Origin: Bradyrhizobium diazoefficiens | GTDB lineage: Bacteria; Pseudomonadota; Alphaproteobacteria; Rhizobiales; Xanthobacteraceae | Length of the DNA stretch: 64,000 nt | Direction of reading: 5' to 3' | NCBI RefSeq assembly: GCF_016616235.1 | Contig: NZ_CP067100.1 | Location: forward strand, 2,601,001 to 2,665,000 | In this document: piece after piece, positions 42,369 to 52,267 of the stretch | Position numbering within the stretch: the first letter of the stretch is position 1 | How the letters are laid out: each line of letters starts with the position of its first letter | The notes under the pieces: generated by a model | The model's database searches: none | The model's input: only the letters and a program-made list of their open reading frames with translations | What the model was told of the DNA's origin: nothing | Translations under genes and position numbers: made by a program

Positions 42369-43970
42369 TCACCTGGGGGCGAGCTCGATGATCACGCCTT
42401 CGTTGCCGCGAAGCAGGATCCTGGCGTCCGGCAGGGATTGCGGCGGCCGATCCAGATGCGTGGACAGCAGCACGCGGCCAACGCTTTCCCAGTCCCAATT
42501 TCGCGGCTCGGCGGAGACATTGAGCGCGACCAGCAGTGTGGTTCGGTCCAGCACCCGTTTGAAGGCGAGGACGTCATCATGCGATCGAACCGGCACATAA
42601 TCTCCGTATCGTAGGCAGGGGCGCTCCCGCCGCAGTGCGATCAGTGCGCGAAACAGCTGAAGGACCGACCGCTCATTACGCCGCTGCTGCCCCACGTTGC
42701 GGCTGCCGTCCGGCTCCAACGGCAGCCACGGCCTGCCGCTGGTGAAGCCGCCGGTCGGGCTGTCGTCCCACCGCATCGGTGCGCGCTCGGGATCGCGGCA
42801 CAGCCCATATCCGGGCACAAGCTTCTCGAAGGGATCATGGATGCGATCGGGCGGGATCGGGACACGCTCCCGACCGATCTCGTCGCCCATATAGAAGAAC
42901 GGCGTTCCGCGCAGTGTCATCAGGAGCATCGCCAGCACGCGCATCTGCGCCTGACCGATCTTGCCGGCAATCCTCTGCTTGTCGTGGCCTCCGATGACCC
43001 AGACCGGCCATGCGCCCTCGGGCAGCGCGTTGTAGTAGGCATCGATGGTCGCTTGCAGCGACAGCGAGTCCCATTGCGAGTCGAGCAGCGCGAAATTGAG
43101 CGGCAAATGGAGGCGAGGGCAATCGGTACCGTAGAAGTGCCCGATCCGGTCGGTCTTGCCCTGGACCTCGCCGCACAGCAGCCGCTCCGGATAGCCGTCG
43201 ATCACGTGCCGCATGAATTCGATGCATTGCATCGTCTCGGGCCGGTCGTCGGTGAAGACCGGAGTGTGGCGCTGCGGCGGAGGCTTGCCCTTGGCTTGCG
43301 GGTTTGGCGGATTGTCGCGCAGCAGGTCATCCTTGATCAGAACGGCGCTGGCATCGACGCGAAAGCCGTCGACACCGCGGTCGAGCCAGAAGCGCATGAC
43401 GTCCGCAATCGCCGCTCGTACGGCCGGATTGCGCCAGTTCAAATCGGGCTGCTCGGCCAGAAAGGAATGATAGTAGTATTGCCGCCGCGCTTCGCACCAT
43501 TCCCATGCGGTGCCGCCGAAGCGGCTGAGCCAGTTGTTCGGCGGCCCGCCGTTTTCGGCAGGATCGGCCCAGATGTACCAATCGGCCTTCGCGCTGTTGG
43601 GTGAGCTGCTGCTCTCGACGAACCAGCTGTGGTCGTTGGACGTGTGATTCGGGACGAGGTCGAGAACGAGCCGGATGCCTGCCTCGTGCAGCCTGGTGAT
43701 GAGCCAGTCGAGTTCGTCGAGGCTGCCGAACGCCGGATCGACCGAACAATAGTCGGAGATGTCGTAACCGAGGTCGCGGAAGGGACTTTTGTAGATCGGC
43801 GTCAGCCAGACCGCGTCGACGCCCAGCCATTTGAGATACTCGATCCGCGACAGCAACCCGGCGAGATCGCCTTTGCCGTCGCCATTGCAATCCTGAAACG
43901 AGATCAGGGAGATCTCGTAGATGACCGCAGATTGCCACCATGCAGTCCCGTCATTGGACTCGGCCGTCAT
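42369..43970 (-). CDS. GH13 alpha-glucosidase-type glycoside hydrolase
   Basis: A 533-residue (beta/alpha)8 enzyme of family GH13, near the oligo-1,6-glucosidase/alpha-glucosidase group: WWQSAVIYEI start, DAVWLTPIYKSP, LVLDLVPNHTS. The catalytic triad is Asp206 (DGFRVDAS), Glu268 (LLCGEVQG) and Asp330 (IGGHDK). It lacks a signal peptide, so it is cytoplasmic. It hydrolyses or rearranges alpha-glucosides, such as maltose, sucrose or trehalose-type sugars. It lies about 70 bases downstream of the membrane-protein gene 44038-44580 on the same strand. Confidence 0.93.
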   Translation of the reverse strand: MTAESNDGTAWWQSAVIYEISLISFQDCNGDGKGDLAGLLSRIEYLKWLGVDAVWLTPIYKSPFRDLGYDISDYCSVDPAFGSLDELDWLITRLHEAGIRLVLDLVPNHTSNDHSWFVESSSSPNSAKADWYIWADPAENGGPPNNWLSRFGGTAWEWCEARRQYYYHSFLAEQPDLNWRNPAVRAAIADVMRFWLDRGVDGFRVDASAVLIKDDLLRDNPPNPQAKGKPPPQRHTPVFTDDRPETMQCIEFMRHVIDGYPERLLCGEVQGKTDRIGHFYGTDCPRLHLPLNFALLDSQWDSLSLQATIDAYYNALPEGAWPVWVIGGHDKQRIAGKIGQAQMRVLAMLLMTLRGTPFFYMGDEIGRERVPIPPDRIHDPFEKLVPGYGLCRDPERAPMRWDDSPTGGFTSGRPWLPLEPDGSRNVGQQRRNERSVLQLFRALIALRRERPCLRYGDYVPVRSHDDVLAFKRVLDRTTLLVALNVSAEPRNWDWESVGRVLLSTHLDRPPQSLPDARILLRGNEGVIIELAPR

Positions 43971-44000
43971 TGCTGCGATTCACCTCTTGCACTCTGGATA

Positions 44001-44027
44001 TTCTCTGACGTTATGTTCTCTGACGTT
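44001..44027. repeat. direct repeat upstream of the GH13 gene
   Basis: The 12 bases TTCTCTGACGTT occur twice in tandem (44001-44012 and 44016-44027), one and a half helix turns apart, 30 bases before the GH13 start on the minus strand. This could be an operator or chance duplication. Confidence 0.3.
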
Positions 44028-44037
44028 GCGGCGAGCC

Positions 44038-44580
44038 TCAGGAGCTTCCTGGGTTGGACGGCGGCGGAAGCTGCTTTGCCACGCTTCTGGCCGCCTCCAG
44101 TCCTTTGGGAAAACCGCTGCGGGTGGGATAGAGCCGGCGCCTTGCGTTCGGCACGGGCCGTTTGGGTTTGGTGTCCTGCGCGGCCCGATAGTCGAGCATG
44201 GCGATGCCGCCGACCATCAGCAGCGCCAGCGCGATGTTGGCCTTTTTGGGATTGTCGGGTGTCAGTCCGGAAAGCAGTGCAGCCGCATCGAGCCCGTCGC
44301 CACCGACGCGGGCCCAAAGTCCGGCATTCTTGTCGACCGACAAGGACATGATGCCGGACAGGATTTCGCGGACGCCGAAGGCGCGGACCAGCGTCTCGTG
44401 GCCTTCCATGCCCAGCGTTTCCGTGACGCGCCGCGGGGCCAGCAGCTGCATTGCGCCAAGCCCGATGCTGAACCAGCCGAGCGCGCGGGCGAGCTGGTCT
44501 TCGGGCCGCTTCAGGCTGCGGCCGCCCTCAACGATCTTCGGATCGCCGTTGGACCGCACGAAATTCGAGAAGTGAAACAT
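44038..44580 (-). CDS. membrane protein of unknown function
   Basis: A 180-residue protein with a soluble N-terminus (RSLKRPEDQLARALGWFSIG), three to four moderately hydrophobic helices (LGAMQLLAP, REILSGIMSL, KANIALALLMVGGIAML) and a basic disordered tail ending PSNPGSS. It follows the alcohol dehydrogenase gene by 15 bases and precedes GH13 by 67, so the three may form one unit. I recognise the family as common in Bradyrhizobium stress regions but cannot assign a role. Confidence 0.75.
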   Translation of the reverse strand: MFHFSNFVRSNGDPKIVEGGRSLKRPEDQLARALGWFSIGLGAMQLLAPRRVTETLGMEGHETLVRAFGVREILSGIMSLSVDKNAGLWARVGGDGLDAAALLSGLTPDNPKKANIALALLMVGGIAMLDYRAAQDTKPKRPVPNARRRLYPTRSGFPKGLEAARSVAKQLPPPSNPGSS

Positions 44581-44595
44581 GTTTCGCTCGCTCCT

Positions 44596-45771
44596 TCAGG
44601 GCTTCAGCACGACCTTGACGCAGGAGTCTCGCTTGTCGCGAAACACCTGATACATCTGCGGCCCTTGTTCCAGCGGCACCGTGTGGGTGATCACGAAGGA
44701 CGGATCGATCTCGCCCTCCTCGATGCGGCGGAGCAGGTCGTCGGTCCAGCGGTTGACGTGGGTCTGCCCGGTGCGCATCGTCAGCCCCTTGTTCATGAAG
44801 GCGCCCATCGGGATCTTGTCGGAGAAGCCGGAGTAGACGCCGGCCACCGAGATCACCCCGCCGGGCCGGCAGACGTAGATCATTTCGCGCAGCACGTGCG
44901 GCCGGTCATTTTCCAGCATCACCATCTGCTTGGCGCGGTCGAGCACGGTGTCGGGCTGCGAGGCCATCACATGCGCCTCCATGCCGGCGCAATCGATGCA
45001 CTTCTCGGGTCCTCTGCCGTCGGTGAGCTCGTTGAGCCGTTCGACCACGCTTTCGGTTTCGAAATTGATCGTCGTGGCTCCGCCGGCTTCCGCCATGCTG
45101 AGCCGCTCGGGGAGACAATCGATGGCGATCACCTGGTTGGCGCCGAGCAGGATCGCGCTGCGGATCGCCATCTGTCCGACCGGGCCGCAGCCCCAGATCG
45201 CGACGGTGTCGGTCGGCACGATGTCGCATTGCACGGCGGCCTGCCAGCCGGTCGGGAAGATGTCGCTGAGAAACAGCAGCTGCTCGTCCGGAATTCCGTC
45301 GGGCACCTTGATGTGGGTGGCATCGGCGAAGGGCACGCGAAGATATTCGGCCTGCCCGCCGGGGTAGCCCCCGGTCAGATGCGTGTAGCCGAACAGGCCC
45401 GCGGTGGTGTGGCCGAACGCCTTGTCGGCGAGATGCTTCTTGCGGTTCGTGGTCTCGCAGACCGAGAAATTGCCCCGCTTGCACTGCTCGCACTCGCCGC
45501 AGATGATGGTGAAGGGCACCACGATGCGGTCGCCCTTCTTCAGCTTGCCGTCGACCCCGCCGCCGACCTCGACCACTTCGCCCATGGTCTCATGGCCCAT
45601 GATGTCGCCGGGCAGCATGCCGGGAATGAAGTTGTGGAAGAGGTGCAGGTCCGAGCCGCAGATTGCGCAGCTCGTCACCTTGATGATGGCGTCGCGGGGG
45701 TCCTGAATCTCAGGATCGGTGACGGTGTCGCAGCGGATATCCTCCTTGCCGTGCCAAACCAGTGCCTTCAT
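44596..45771 (-). CDS. zinc-dependent alcohol dehydrogenase (formaldehyde dehydrogenase-like)
   Basis: A 391-residue medium-chain dehydrogenase. ATG 45771 follows GGAGGAAGG. The catalytic zinc site is Cys35 ([13 protein letters not shown]) with GHE near 60-62. The structural zinc site is [15 protein letters not shown]. The NAD-binding loop is [11 protein letters not shown] long insertion and late [13 protein letters not shown] match the subgroup annotated as glutathione-independent formaldehyde dehydrogenase-like enzymes. It oxidises an alcohol or aldehyde with NAD(P). The substrate is uncertain. Confidence 0.92.
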   Translation of the reverse strand: MKALVWHGKEDIRCDTVTDPEIQDPRDAIIKVTSCAICGSDLHLFHNFIPGMLPGDIMGHETMGEVVEVGGGVDGKLKKGDRIVVPFTIICGECEQCKRGNFSVCETTNRKKHLADKAFGHTTAGLFGYTHLTGGYPGGQAEYLRVPFADATHIKVPDGIPDEQLLFLSDIFPTGWQAAVQCDIVPTDTVAIWGCGPVGQMAIRSAILLGANQVIAIDCLPERLSMAEAGGATTINFETESVVERLNELTDGRGPEKCIDCAGMEAHVMASQPDTVLDRAKQMVMLENDRPHVLREMIYVCRPGGVISVAGVYSGFSDKIPMGAFMNKGLTMRTGQTHVNRWTDDLLRRIEEGEIDPSFVITHTVPLEQGPQMYQVFRDKRDSCVKVVLKP

Positions 45772-45921
45772 GTCCTTCCTCCGCCGCAACCACGAAGCTT
45801 CTAAGTCGAAGCCCTTGGGATGGTTGCTAGATGCCGTTCAGTTTTCTGATGCGCCTGTCTTAGGAACAGGCGGAGCGCTTCGCGATTAGAAAGCAAATTT
45901 CGAGCGGGACGGAGAGCGAGG

Positions 45922-46707
45922 ATGGACAGGCAGTTTGCAATCGTGACCGGCGCTTCAACGGGGATCGGCTACGAGCTGGCGCGCATCTGCGCGCAGGAGG
46001 GATTTGACCTTCTGATCGCGGCGGATGAACCGGAGATCCAAAATGCGGCCGAAGCGCTTCGGAACGAGGCCGGAGCAGGCTCGGTCGAGGCCCTGCAAGT
46101 GAACCTTGCGACGGAGGATGGTATCGACAGGCTCTATGCGGCGGCCCGGGCGCGGCCGATCGATATCTTGATGGCGAACGCAGGCCGGGGCCTCGGCCAT
46201 GCTTTCCTCGACCAGGATCTCGCCCGCATTCGCGATGTCATCGAGACCAACGTAGCGGGCACGACCTACCTGCTTCACAAGGTCGGAAACGACATGCGGC
46301 GCCGCAACCGGGGCCGCATTCTCATTACCGGTTCGATCGCCGGCTTCACCCCCGGCAGCTTCCAGGCGGTGTACAACGCAAGCAAGGCTTACCTGAACTC
46401 CCTGTCGTTTGCGCTCCGCGAGGAGCTGCGGGACACCGAGATCAGCGTCACCTGCCTCATGCCGGGTGCCACCGAGACAGCGTTCTTCGCCCGTGCGGAC
46501 ATGCTCGACACCAAGGTCGGTACGGAGAAGAAGGACGATCCCGCGATGGTCGCGCGCGAGGGCTTTGACGCGATGATGAAAGGCAAGGGCGATATCGTCA
46601 CCGGCCTGAAGAACAAGCTGCAAACTGTCGTCGCGAACGTGACCCCCGCCGATATGCTGGCGAAACAGCATCGCAAGATGGCAGAGCCCGGCACTGCAAA
46701 GACCTAG
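45922..46707 (+). CDS. short-chain dehydrogenase/reductase
   Basis: A 261-residue SDR with the NAD(P) motif TGASTGIG (10-17), NAG (87-89), catalytic Ser138, Tyr151 and Lys155 (YNASK) and PGATET after the active site. The start has GAGG upstream. It is divergent from the alcohol dehydrogenase. The C-terminus (EGFDAMMKGKGDIVTGLKNK) matches the DltE-like/YqjQ SDR group, which reduces or oxidises unknown substrates. Confidence 0.9.
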   Translation: MDRQFAIVTGASTGIGYELARICAQEGFDLLIAADEPEIQNAAEALRNEAGAGSVEALQVNLATEDGIDRLYAAARARPIDILMANAGRGLGHAFLDQDLARIRDVIETNVAGTTYLLHKVGNDMRRRNRGRILITGSIAGFTPGSFQAVYNASKAYLNSLSFALREELRDTEISVTCLMPGATETAFFARADMLDTKVGTEKKDDPAMVAREGFDAMMKGKGDIVTGLKNKLQTVVANVTPADMLAKQHRKMAEPGTAKT

Positions 46708-46867
46708 CCGGCGTTCGGGGGCGGGCAGAGCGACAGCTTGTTCCAATCATTCTGCGGCCCCGACGCCGTCATGGCAAGGCCACCAGTCGTCCGCCAGCGC
46801 GCTCGGGAACCGCGCGCGGCGCGCCGTGTTGGTCGAGTTGTACAAACGAGCCTTCCGAGGAGCCAGC

Positions 46868-47944
46868 ATGAGGGAGCCGGACGTTCGCAAAGGGATGCCG
46901 CCCGTCAAGCTGCCGCGCGAGGAATTCGAACGCCGCTACAGGAGCCAATTCGTCGATCCGGCCTTTGCGCCGCTGCAACGCGAGCTTGACGGTGTCGTCC
47001 GCGCCGCCTGGGATGCTTACAGTCATTCGCGGAAAGCGCCGGTCACGAGAAAGGCCGGAGCGGGCTTCGCCGACCCAAGCTACGATATCGCGGTCGACTG
47101 GCTCGATGCCCGAGCGGCCATCCTGGAGGCGCAGCGGCGGCATGACGATGCGGAGGAGCCGCCGCGCGTCTTGATCATCAACGGCTCCTCCCGGAGTGAG
47201 CACACCTGTCCCGGTGAGATGTCCAAGACATGGCGAATGGTCAAGCTGGCCGAGCCCGTCTTCGCCGAGATGGGATTCGCCGTCGATCTCCTCGATCTCT
47301 CGCGCCTGACCTCGGAGTTCGGCCGCAATATCCATCCCTGCAAATCCTGCGTCGCGACAGCCATGCCGCTCTGTCATTGGCCATGCAGCTGCTATCCGAA
47401 CTACGCACTCGGTCAGGCCAATGACTGGATGAACGAGATCTATCCGTTGTGGGTCGCAGCCCACGGTGTCCTGATCGTGGCGCCGGTGAACTGGTATCAC
47501 GTGCCGGCGGGGCTCAAGGCGATGGTGGACCGTCTGGTGTGCGCTGATGGCGGAAATCCCGATCCGACATCGACGCACGGCAAAAGAGCTGATGAAGCCA
47601 AGGCGCTGGAGCTGAAGGGCTGGCCGTATCCGCGCCATCTTGCGGGCCGCTATTTCGGCGTGATCGTGCACGGCGATAGTGTCGGCGCCGAAGGCGCGCG
47701 CCGGACGCTCTCCGACTGGCTGACCGACATGCACCTGGTCTCGGCGGGACGCTTTGCCGAACTGGACGGCTATGTCGGCTACATGGAGCCGTATGCCACG
47801 TCCCACCAGGAGCTGGATGACGATCGCGAATTTCAGGAAGAAGTGGTGAACGCGGCCCGGGCGCTGGGCAATGCGGTTCGACTCGCAAGGCTCGGGCAGC
47901 TTCGCGATCCCGGTACGCACATCGCCGATCCCAATCCGAAGTGA
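46868..47944 (+). CDS. flavodoxin-like NADPH-dependent FMN reductase family protein
   Basis: A 358-residue protein. ATG 46868 follows GAGGAG, and a GTG at 46826 is also open. An N-terminal helical extension of about 80 residues precedes a flavodoxin-like fold with VLIINGSSRSEHTCPGEMSK (FMN phosphate loop near 113-132) and APVNWYHVPAGLKAMVDRL (FMN contact). A cluster of Cys (HPCKSCVATAMPLCHWPCSC) in the middle may hold a metal or disulfides and is unusual. It ends 9 bases before the thioredoxin-reductase-like gene, so the two may be an electron-transfer pair. Confidence 0.85.
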   Translation: MREPDVRKGMPPVKLPREEFERRYRSQFVDPAFAPLQRELDGVVRAAWDAYSHSRKAPVTRKAGAGFADPSYDIAVDWLDARAAILEAQRRHDDAEEPPRVLIINGSSRSEHTCPGEMSKTWRMVKLAEPVFAEMGFAVDLLDLSRLTSEFGRNIHPCKSCVATAMPLCHWPCSCYPNYALGQANDWMNEIYPLWVAAHGVLIVAPVNWYHVPAGLKAMVDRLVCADGGNPDPTSTHGKRADEAKALELKGWPYPRHLAGRYFGVIVHGDSVGAEGARRTLSDWLTDMHLVSAGRFAELDGYVGYMEPYATSHQELDDDREFQEEVVNAARALGNAVRLARLGQLRDPGTHIADPNPK

Positions 47945-47953
47945 AAGGTCTCA

Positions 47954-48844
47954 ATGTCAATTGACTGCCTTGTCATCGGCGGTGGTCCAGCAGGGCTGAT
48001 GGCTGCGATCTATCTTGCGCGGTTCCGGCGCCGTGTGTGGCTGTTGGATGCCGGCGCGAGCCGCGCGGCCCTGATCCCGCGCAGTCACAACGTGCCCGGA
48101 TTTGCGCACGGCCTGTCCGGGTCGGAATTGATCGAACGCATGTCGGTGCAGCTAACCGAACTCGGCGTGACCTGCATTGCGGCGGAAGTCACCGGCTTGG
48201 CGCGGACGTCCGATGGATTCCATGCGCGCTGGGATGGTGGCGAAGCCGACGCGGCCGTCGTCGCGCTTGCCTGCGGCATTGTCGATCTCCATCCGCCATT
48301 CGATGATTGGCGCCCTGCGGTCGCGGACGGACTGTTGCGGTATTGTCCGGTCTGTGACGCCTATGAAGCGACCGATCGTCGAATCGGCGTCGTCGGTCCA
48401 TTGTCCCATGCAGCAAGCAAGGCGCTGTTCCTGCGGGGTTACTCTCGTGACGTGACGCTACTTGCAACGCGGCAGGATGCGGAAAAACCAACACTGGCGC
48501 AGCTCTCGGACGCAGGCGTCAAGATCGTGGAGGCCCTCGGCGTGCGGCTCAGGCGCGAGGGCGCAAGGCTCGAAGCCGTACTCGCGAGCGGCGATACGCC
48601 AGGATTCGACGTGGTCTATCCGACCATGGGCGCGCGGGTGCGATCGCAACTCGCGTTGTCCTTGGGGGCGGACCATACCGAAGAGGGCTATCTGAGGGTC
48701 GACGACCATCAGCGCACGTCGGTGCCCGGCCTTTACGGCATCGGGGACATGGTCACCGACCTGCATCAGATATCCGTTGCGTTCGGCCACGCGGCCGTGG
48801 CTGCCTGCGCGATCCACAACAGCCTGCCGCGACGGCTTGCGTAA
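47954..48844 (+). CDS. thioredoxin reductase-like flavoprotein
   Basis: A 296-residue FAD/NAD(P) oxidoreductase: FAD motif GGGPAG (9-14), a redox pair Cys131-x2-Cys134 (YCPVCDAYE), and FAD-binding GLYGIGD near the C-terminus. The NAD(P) domain lacks a full GxGxxA motif (GVVGPLSHAASKAL), so NADPH use is uncertain. It is shorter than TrxB by about 20 residues. Its coupling to the FMN-binding gene suggests a role passing electrons to that protein. Confidence 0.88.
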   Translation: MSIDCLVIGGGPAGLMAAIYLARFRRRVWLLDAGASRAALIPRSHNVPGFAHGLSGSELIERMSVQLTELGVTCIAAEVTGLARTSDGFHARWDGGEADAAVVALACGIVDLHPPFDDWRPAVADGLLRYCPVCDAYEATDRRIGVVGPLSHAASKALFLRGYSRDVTLLATRQDAEKPTLAQLSDAGVKIVEALGVRLRREGARLEAVLASGDTPGFDVVYPTMGARVRSQLALSLGADHTEEGYLRVDDHQRTSVPGLYGIGDMVTDLHQISVAFGHAAVAACAIHNSLPRRLA

Positions 48845-48854
48845 GCACGGCAAT

Positions 48855-49643
48855 CTAGGCCGCCAGCCCTCCAGGGTGACTGAAAATCTCGAACTCACTT
48901 CCGCGAGCAACCCCGACCAGCGTCATGCCGCAGGCGGTTGCGGCGCGCACCGCGAGGGCGGTCGGCGCCGAAACGGCAATGAGAAAGCCGCAGCCGATCG
49001 CCGCAGCCTTCTGCACCAGCTCGATGGAAACCCGGCTGGTCAGCACGAGAACGCCTGACGAGCCCTCCACGCCCTCGGCGGCGAGCGCACCCGCGAGCTT
49101 GTCGACTGCGTTGTGCCGGCCGACATCCTCGCGCAGCAGGATCAAGGCGGCTTCGGCCGAGTAGAATCCGGCCGCGTGGGTCGCGCGCGTTGCGCGGTTG
49201 AGGTCCTGCGCTTCGGCCAGCGACCCTACGGCGGCCGCGACCTGACCGGGCGTCAGCGAAAATGTCCGGCGCACGGGCGGCACAGACCGGTTGGCGTCGG
49301 TCAGGCTTTCTATTCCGCAGAGACCGCAACCCGTCGGACCGACCAGCCGACGTTGCCTTGCCGACAGCCGGTCGCCCCGCTCGCGCGACATCCACATGCG
49401 CAACTCGATTCCGTCGGCATGCCGCAATGTCTCAAGCTCTTCGATCTCGGCAGGGTGCCGGATGATGCCTTCGGTAAGACTGAAGCCGACGGCGAGATCG
49501 CCGAGGTCCGCCGGAGTCGCCATGACTACAGCCAGAGTTGTCCCATTGTACACCAACGCGACCGGCGTTTCTTCGGCAAGAATGCGCGGCGCCTGTTGCC
49601 GCCTGTGATCGAGGCGGTCGACGCTGACCATCGCGCGCGGCAT
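48855..49643 (-). CDS. fdhD: FdhD, sulfur-transfer protein for formate dehydrogenase
   Basis: FdhD delivers sulfur to the molybdenum cofactor of formate dehydrogenases. The 262-residue product (ATG 49643; a frame upstream to 49853 is open but looks non-coding) has the FdhD core, ETPVALVYNG, FSLTEGII, the active-site CGLC and VGRHNAVDKLAG. It is divergent from the molybdoenzyme gene at 49837, which it probably serves. Confidence 0.92.
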   Translation of the reverse strand: MPRAMVSVDRLDHRRQQAPRILAEETPVALVYNGTTLAVVMATPADLGDLAVGFSLTEGIIRHPAEIEELETLRHADGIELRMWMSRERGDRLSARQRRLVGPTGCGLCGIESLTDANRSVPPVRRTFSLTPGQVAAAVGSLAEAQDLNRATRATHAAGFYSAEAALILLREDVGRHNAVDKLAGALAAEGVEGSSGVLVLTSRVSIELVQKAAAIGCGFLIAVSAPTALAVRAATACGMTLVGVARGSEFEIFSHPGGLAA

Positions 49644-49836
49644 GTCCGCGGGCCGATTGAAATGAAGACCGTGCAACAGTTCCTCCCGTGCCAATAACCG
49701 ACGCCGCTTGCGCCGAAAGGTTCCTTGGCGATGCGGCGGCCCGCTGCTGACAATCCACAATTGGTCTGAGCTCAGGAACGAAACCGCGTAGCGCCGCTTT
49801 GTTGGTTTCGAGCGGGCAGTCTTTCGGAATAAGCCA

Positions 49837-52143
49837 ATGACAACAACACGCAAATGGGGGCCCGATCTGGAAGTCGAGCCCTACGACGCTCCGGCAGGCG
49901 GCTGGGGCTCGGTCAAATCGCTGGCCAGGAGCCTTACCCACTCCCGCGTACCGTTCAGCGGCCCGCGCGTGCTGCTCAAGCAGAACAAGCCGGACGGCTT
50001 CGCCTGCGTGAGTTGCGCCTGGGCCAAGCCTGCCGATCCGCGGGTGTTCGAATTCTGCGAGAATGGCGCCAAGGCGACCACCTGGGAAATCACGCACAAG
50101 CGCGTCACCCCGGAATTTTTTGCCAAACACACCGTGACGGAGCTGGAAGCCTGGGACGATCATCATCTCGAAGACGCAGGGCGGCTGACCCATCCGATGC
50201 GGTTCGATGCCGCCAGCGACAAATATGTGCCGGTGAGCTGGGACGAGGCGTTTGCAGAGATCGGTCGCGAATTGCGGGCAATGGAACCCGACAGCGCCGT
50301 ATTCTACACGTCCGGTCGCGCGTCGCTCGAGACGTCGTTCATGTACGGCCTTCTGGCCCGCGCTTACGGCACCAACAATCTGCCCGACAGCTCCAACATG
50401 TGCCACGAGACGACGTCGGTGGCGTTGCCGGAGAGTATCGGTGTTCCCGTCGGGACCTGCACGCTCGACGATTTCGCCAAAACCGACTGCATCCTGTTCT
50501 TCGGCCAGAACGTCGGGACATCGAGCCCGCGCATGCTGCACGAGCTTCAGGACGCGGCAAAGCGCGGCGTCCCGATCGTGACCTTCAATCCGCTGCGTGA
50601 ACGCGGGCTCGTGGAGTTCGCCAACCCTCAGTCACCGGCGGAGATGCTGAGCGGTTCGGCGACCCCCATCAGCTCGCAATACCACCAGGTGAAGACCGGT
50701 GGCGATACTGCCGCCATCATGGGCATGGCCAAAGCGCTGCTGGCGATGCAGGCGAAGGGCGAGTCCGGACGCGTGATCGACTGGGACTTCATCCACGAGC
50801 ACTGCCATGGCTGGGATGAATGGGCGAACGCCGTCAAGGCCTGTGCATGGTCTGACATCGAGCAGCGCTCGGGCCTGACGCGGGGCGCGCTTGAAGCCGC
50901 AGCTCACGTCTACGCACATTCCAGCGCGACGATGTTCATCTACGGCATGGGATTGACCCAGCACAGGAAGGGCGTCGAAACCGTGCAGACCCTGGTCAAT
51001 CTGGCGCTGATGCGTGGCAGCATCGGACGGCCAGGGGCCGGGATTTGCCCGGTGCGCGGACATTCCAACGTCCAGGGGCAGCGCACCGTCGGGATCACCG
51101 AGAAGCCGGAGATGGTGCCCGCTGACAAGATCAAGTCGCTGTTCGGCATCGACGTGCCGCGGAAAAAGGGCCTCGTCACGGTCGATGCCTGCGCCAAGAT
51201 CATCGATGGCAGCGTGCGGGCGGTGATCCAGCTCGGCGGTAATCTGGTTCGCTCCGTGCCGGACCATCGCCTCGTCGTGCCGGCTTGGCGCAAGCTCCGC
51301 CTGACCGTGCAGATTCTGACCAAGCTCAACCGCAGCGCGCTGGTGCACGGCGAAATTTCCTACATCCTGCCCTGTCTCGGGCGCATCGAAATCGATGAGC
51401 AGGCCACCGGCCGCCAAGCCGTCGCGATAGAGGACTCGACGGGTTGCATGCATGGCTCATGGGGGCAGGTCAGGCCGGCAAGCCCGCACCTTTTGTCCGA
51501 ACCCCGGATCGTCGCTGAGCTTGCCAAGGCCACCGTGCCAAATCGAACAACGATCCCTTGGGACGAATGGGTCGGCGACTACAGCAAGATTCGCGACGCG
51601 ATTGCGGCGACCTATCCGGACATCTTCCATGACTTCAACGCACGCATGTGGAAACCCGGCGGCTTCCATCGTCCCCTCGGTGCGCGCGAAAGGACGTGGA
51701 AGACCAAGACCGGAAAAGCCAATTTCATCATTCCCAAATCGCTCTCGACCGATATCGACACCGCACCCGAGGCTCGCGATGTCGTTCAGCTCATCACGCT
51801 GCGCAGCAACGGCCAGTTCAACACGACGATCTACAACTACGATGACCGCTTCCGCGGAATCTACGGCTCGCGTCAAGTCGTGCTGATGCATCGCAACGAC
51901 ATCGAACGGCTCGGATTGCAGGAGGGCGCCATGGTCACCCTGGCCACTGCGGTGGATGACGGCGTCGACCGTCAGGTGGGCGGCTTGCGGATCGTCGCTT
52001 ACGATATCCCGGAGGGCTGCATTGCCGGATATTATCCCGAATGCAATCCGCTGGTCCCGCTGTGGCATCACGAGGAAAAGGCGAAGACGCCGGCCTCGAA
52101 GGCGATTCCCGTGAGGATCAAGGCCGACGCTTTGGCATCTTGA
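49837..52143 (+). CDS. FdhF/YdeP-family molybdopterin oxidoreductase
   Basis: A 768-residue molybdoenzyme. The N-terminal iron-sulfur site has Cys57 and Cys60 (CVSC) and Cys74 (CENGAKATTWE), as in the YdeP group, which differs from classical formate dehydrogenase (no Sec or Cys active-site in CH-x-P-type motif seen). The molybdopterin segments include FYTSGRASLETSFMYGLLAR, YGMGLTQHRKG and ITLRSNGQFNTT. It is cytoplasmic, with no Tat signal. The substrate is not fixed; an acid-response or formate role is possible. It is divergent from fdhD. Confidence 0.9.
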   Translation: MTTTRKWGPDLEVEPYDAPAGGWGSVKSLARSLTHSRVPFSGPRVLLKQNKPDGFACVSCAWAKPADPRVFEFCENGAKATTWEITHKRVTPEFFAKHTVTELEAWDDHHLEDAGRLTHPMRFDAASDKYVPVSWDEAFAEIGRELRAMEPDSAVFYTSGRASLETSFMYGLLARAYGTNNLPDSSNMCHETTSVALPESIGVPVGTCTLDDFAKTDCILFFGQNVGTSSPRMLHELQDAAKRGVPIVTFNPLRERGLVEFANPQSPAEMLSGSATPISSQYHQVKTGGDTAAIMGMAKALLAMQAKGESGRVIDWDFIHEHCHGWDEWANAVKACAWSDIEQRSGLTRGALEAAAHVYAHSSATMFIYGMGLTQHRKGVETVQTLVNLALMRGSIGRPGAGICPVRGHSNVQGQRTVGITEKPEMVPADKIKSLFGIDVPRKKGLVTVDACAKIIDGSVRAVIQLGGNLVRSVPDHRLVVPAWRKLRLTVQILTKLNRSALVHGEISYILPCLGRIEIDEQATGRQAVAIEDSTGCMHGSWGQVRPASPHLLSEPRIVAELAKATVPNRTTIPWDEWVGDYSKIRDAIAATYPDIFHDFNARMWKPGGFHRPLGARERTWKTKTGKANFIIPKSLSTDIDTAPEARDVVQLITLRSNGQFNTTIYNYDDRFRGIYGSRQVVLMHRNDIERLGLQEGAMVTLATAVDDGVDRQVGGLRIVAYDIPEGCIAGYYPECNPLVPLWHHEEKAKTPASKAIPVRIKADALAS

Positions 52144-52267
52144 GGGGTACCAGCGTGGAGACGAAGCGCGCGCCGTCCTGCGGCTCGCTCACGTATTGGG
52201 GGTTTCCGCGAACGGCTTAGAGCGTCGCCATCGGAATGGCCGAAGAGGACGTCACCTTACGGCGCAC

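Noticed and set aside
43921..45804. 627-codon plus-strand frame opposite the alcohol dehydrogenase and membrane-protein genes
   Set aside because: Very long but only an antisense artefact of high GC: His/Gly/Asp-rich, no motif, and both minus-strand genes have clear starts and families.
45860..45890. EcfG general-stress promoter (GGAAC followed by CGTT) before the SDR gene
   Set aside because: GGAAC is present, but the second element does not occur at the required 16-17 base spacing.
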